This document shows, one piece after another, positions 7,142-8,444 of a stretch of DNA of 8,444 nucleotides. The notes under the pieces were generated by a model. The model had not been told where the DNA came from, did no database searches, and worked only from the letters and a program-made list of their open reading frames with translations. This DNA is from an uncultured Flavobacteriales bacterium (GTDB lineage Bacteria; Bacteroidota; Bacteroidia; Flavobacteriales_D; Sanyastnellaceae): NCBI GenBank assembly GCA_937890245.1, contig CALACF010000420.1:1-8444 (forward strand), in the 5' to 3' direction. A program made the translations under genes and the position numbers. How positions within the stretch are numbered: the stretch's first letter is position 1; each line of letters opens with the position of its first letter.

Positions 7142-8444
7142 CAGAACTGGAAATAGATAAAGTCCGAAGGCGTACCCAGTCCTTTAAGAACCAGCCAAGC
7201 AATCATGCAATAGGCCAGCCACCTCACGGGGCGAAATGGAATCTGCAAGGGGCGGCGTTCGTCGTGTCGGTGGAACCAATCGTGTAAAATTAGCAAGCCG
7301 CAGAAGAGAAATGTCGGGCGACTGATCCAGGGGCGGGTAAACAGGTCGTGCCCAATATGCTCAAAATAAAAGATCGCCCCATCGATTGAGTCCGCCCGGA
7401 AAAAAACCCACGCGGCGCAAACCATCGCAAAGGTGGTCCCCATGGCGTATACGTCTTTGAGTGAGGGAAGAAGGCGCCCTTCGGCCACCACGTTGCTGGC
7501 GTGCTGCCGATTCTTCCCCCGCAACAGAAGTGGAACAAAGAGCACAGCATGGACTCCGCCCCAGGCGACAAAGGTCCAATTGGCCCCATGCCAAAACCCG
7601 CTGACAAGGAAGATCGCGAAGACATTTCGGATGGCTTTTGCTTGCCCAACGCGCGATCCGCCCAAGGGGATGTAGAGGTAGTCGCGAAACCAAGTGGAGA
7701 GCGAGATGTGCCAGCGCCTCCAAAACTCGCCGATATCCCGTGAGAAGTACGGGGTCTTGAAATTGCTCATCAGCTCGATGCCCAGCAGTTTGGATGTGCC
7801 GATGGCGATGTCGCTGTATCCAGAGAAGTCGCCATAAATCTGGAAGGCAAAGAACACCACGCCCATGACCAAGGTCGATCCGCTTTGGGCGCCCGTGTTC
7901 GTGAAGCACATGTCGACGTAGCCCGCACATGTGTCTGCGACCACGACTTTCTTAAACAGTCCCCAAAGGATGAGGACCAAGCCATCGCGCGCCTGGCTGT
8001 AGTTGAATTTTCGGGGGCTGATCAGCTGGGGCAGAAGGCGCGTGGCCCGTTCGATTGGACCGGCAACGAGCTGGGGAAAGAACGCTACGAAGCCTGCAAA
8101 CGCTACGATATCGCGAGAAGGCTTGAGCTTCTCGCGATAGACGTCGATGCTATAACTGAGGGTTTGGAAGGTGTAGAAACTGATGCCGACGGGCAAGATG
8201 ATTTTCAGGGTAGAGGCGTGCATCTCGATGCCCAAACTGGCCCAGGCGTCGATCCAGTTCTGTACAAAGAACCCGGCGTACTTGAAGTAGCCGAGCAGCC
8301 CCAAGTTGACAGCAATGGACAGGCCGAGCCAGGCCTTGCGTTGCAACTGGTATTTTTTCTTGTTTGGGCCAGCCTCTCGATTGGGATCCAGACGAAGCCC
8401 CACAAGGAAGTCCACGGCTGTGGATAAAGCGATGAGCCCCAGGA
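7141..8444 (-). CDS. MBOAT-family membrane O-acyltransferase (AlgI/DltB-like), 5' end missing at right edge
   Basis: A polytopic inner-membrane enzyme of the type that moves acetyl or other acyl groups from a cytoplasmic donor to an extracytoplasmic partner. The frame is open to the right edge. The GTG at 8415 is internal, because the nine complete codons upstream (LGLIALSTA) continue the family's conserved segment before VDFLVGL, so roughly 40-60 residues are missing. Counting from that GTG: LPVGISFYTFQ (74-84), FFPQLVAGPIER (112-123), FQIYGDFSGYSDIAIG (191-206), FWRRWHISLSTWFRDYLYIP (231-250), the probable catalytic His276 in FWHGANWTF, WVFFRA (336-341) and the closing FIYFQF. Many hydrophobic segments fit the usual eleven or so helices. 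The C-terminus is complete and its TGA overlaps the next ATG. Its pairing with an SGNH protein fits alginate-, teichoic-acid- or peptidoglycan-type O-acylation modules, but which polymer is modified cannot be read here. Confidence 0.95.
   Translation of the reverse strand, partial: LGLIALSTAVDFLVGLRLDPNREAGPNKKKYQLQRKAWLGLSIAVNLGLLGYFKYAGFFVQNWIDAWASLGIEMHASTLKIILPVGISFYTFQTLSYSIDVYREKLKPSRDIVAFAGFVAFFPQLVAGPIERATRLLPQLISPRKFNYSQARDGLVLILWGLFKKVVVADTCAGYVDMCFTNTGAQSGSTLVMGVVFFAFQIYGDFSGYSDIAIGTSKLLGIELMSNFKTPYFSRDIGEFWRRWHISLSTWFRDYLYIPLGGSRVGQAKAIRNVFAIFLVSGFWHGANWTFVAWGGVHAVLFVPLLLRGKNRQHASNVVAEGRLLPSLKDVYAMGTTFAMVCAAWVFFRADSIDGAIFYFEHIGHDLFTRPWISRPTFLFCGLLILHDWFHRHDERRPLQIPFRPVRWLAYCMIAWLVLKGLGTPSDFIYFQF

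Noticed and set aside
7885..8427. Plus-strand open frame of 180 codons
   Set aside because: Antisense to the well-conserved MBOAT sequence; no family features.

Overview
The window looks like Bacteroidota chromosome. The evidence is a large TonB-dependent receptor with an N-terminal carboxypeptidase-regulatory-like domain, export signals that end in Ala-Gln, a promoter with a TAnnTTTG-like -7 element, and no good Shine-Dalgarno sequence close to any of the visible start codons. Base composition looks moderately GC-rich by eye (not computed), so a flavobacterial or cryomorph-like lineage with raised GC is possible, but genus and family cannot be read from this piece.

All five genes lie on the minus strand, so transcription runs right to left. 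From the right edge there are four tightly packed genes with overlapping ends. They are an AlgI/DltB-like membrane-bound O-acyltransferase (MBOAT) cut by the right edge, an SGNH/DltD-like membrane-anchored protein, a DUF255 (YyaL/SPATA20-type) thioredoxin-fold protein with an N-terminal export signal, and a small, very Arg-rich exported protein. The overlaps are TGATG, ATGA and a 10-base overlap, which strongly suggests one operon with coupled translation. The first two are the usual pair for moving acyl groups across the membrane onto an envelope polymer. The last two are probably exported, but no job in acylation can be shown for them.

After a 126-base gap holding a plausible promoter with short repeats around it, the left 3.6 kb is a single open frame for a TonB-dependent receptor of more than 1190 residues that runs off the left edge. 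Its substrate is unknown, and no SusD-type partner is visible.

I found no RNA genes, mobile elements, CRISPR arrays or convincing terminators. Most of the window is ordinary Bacteroidota gene content. The part most worth a second look is the four-gene coupled cluster, above all its small basic exported product.
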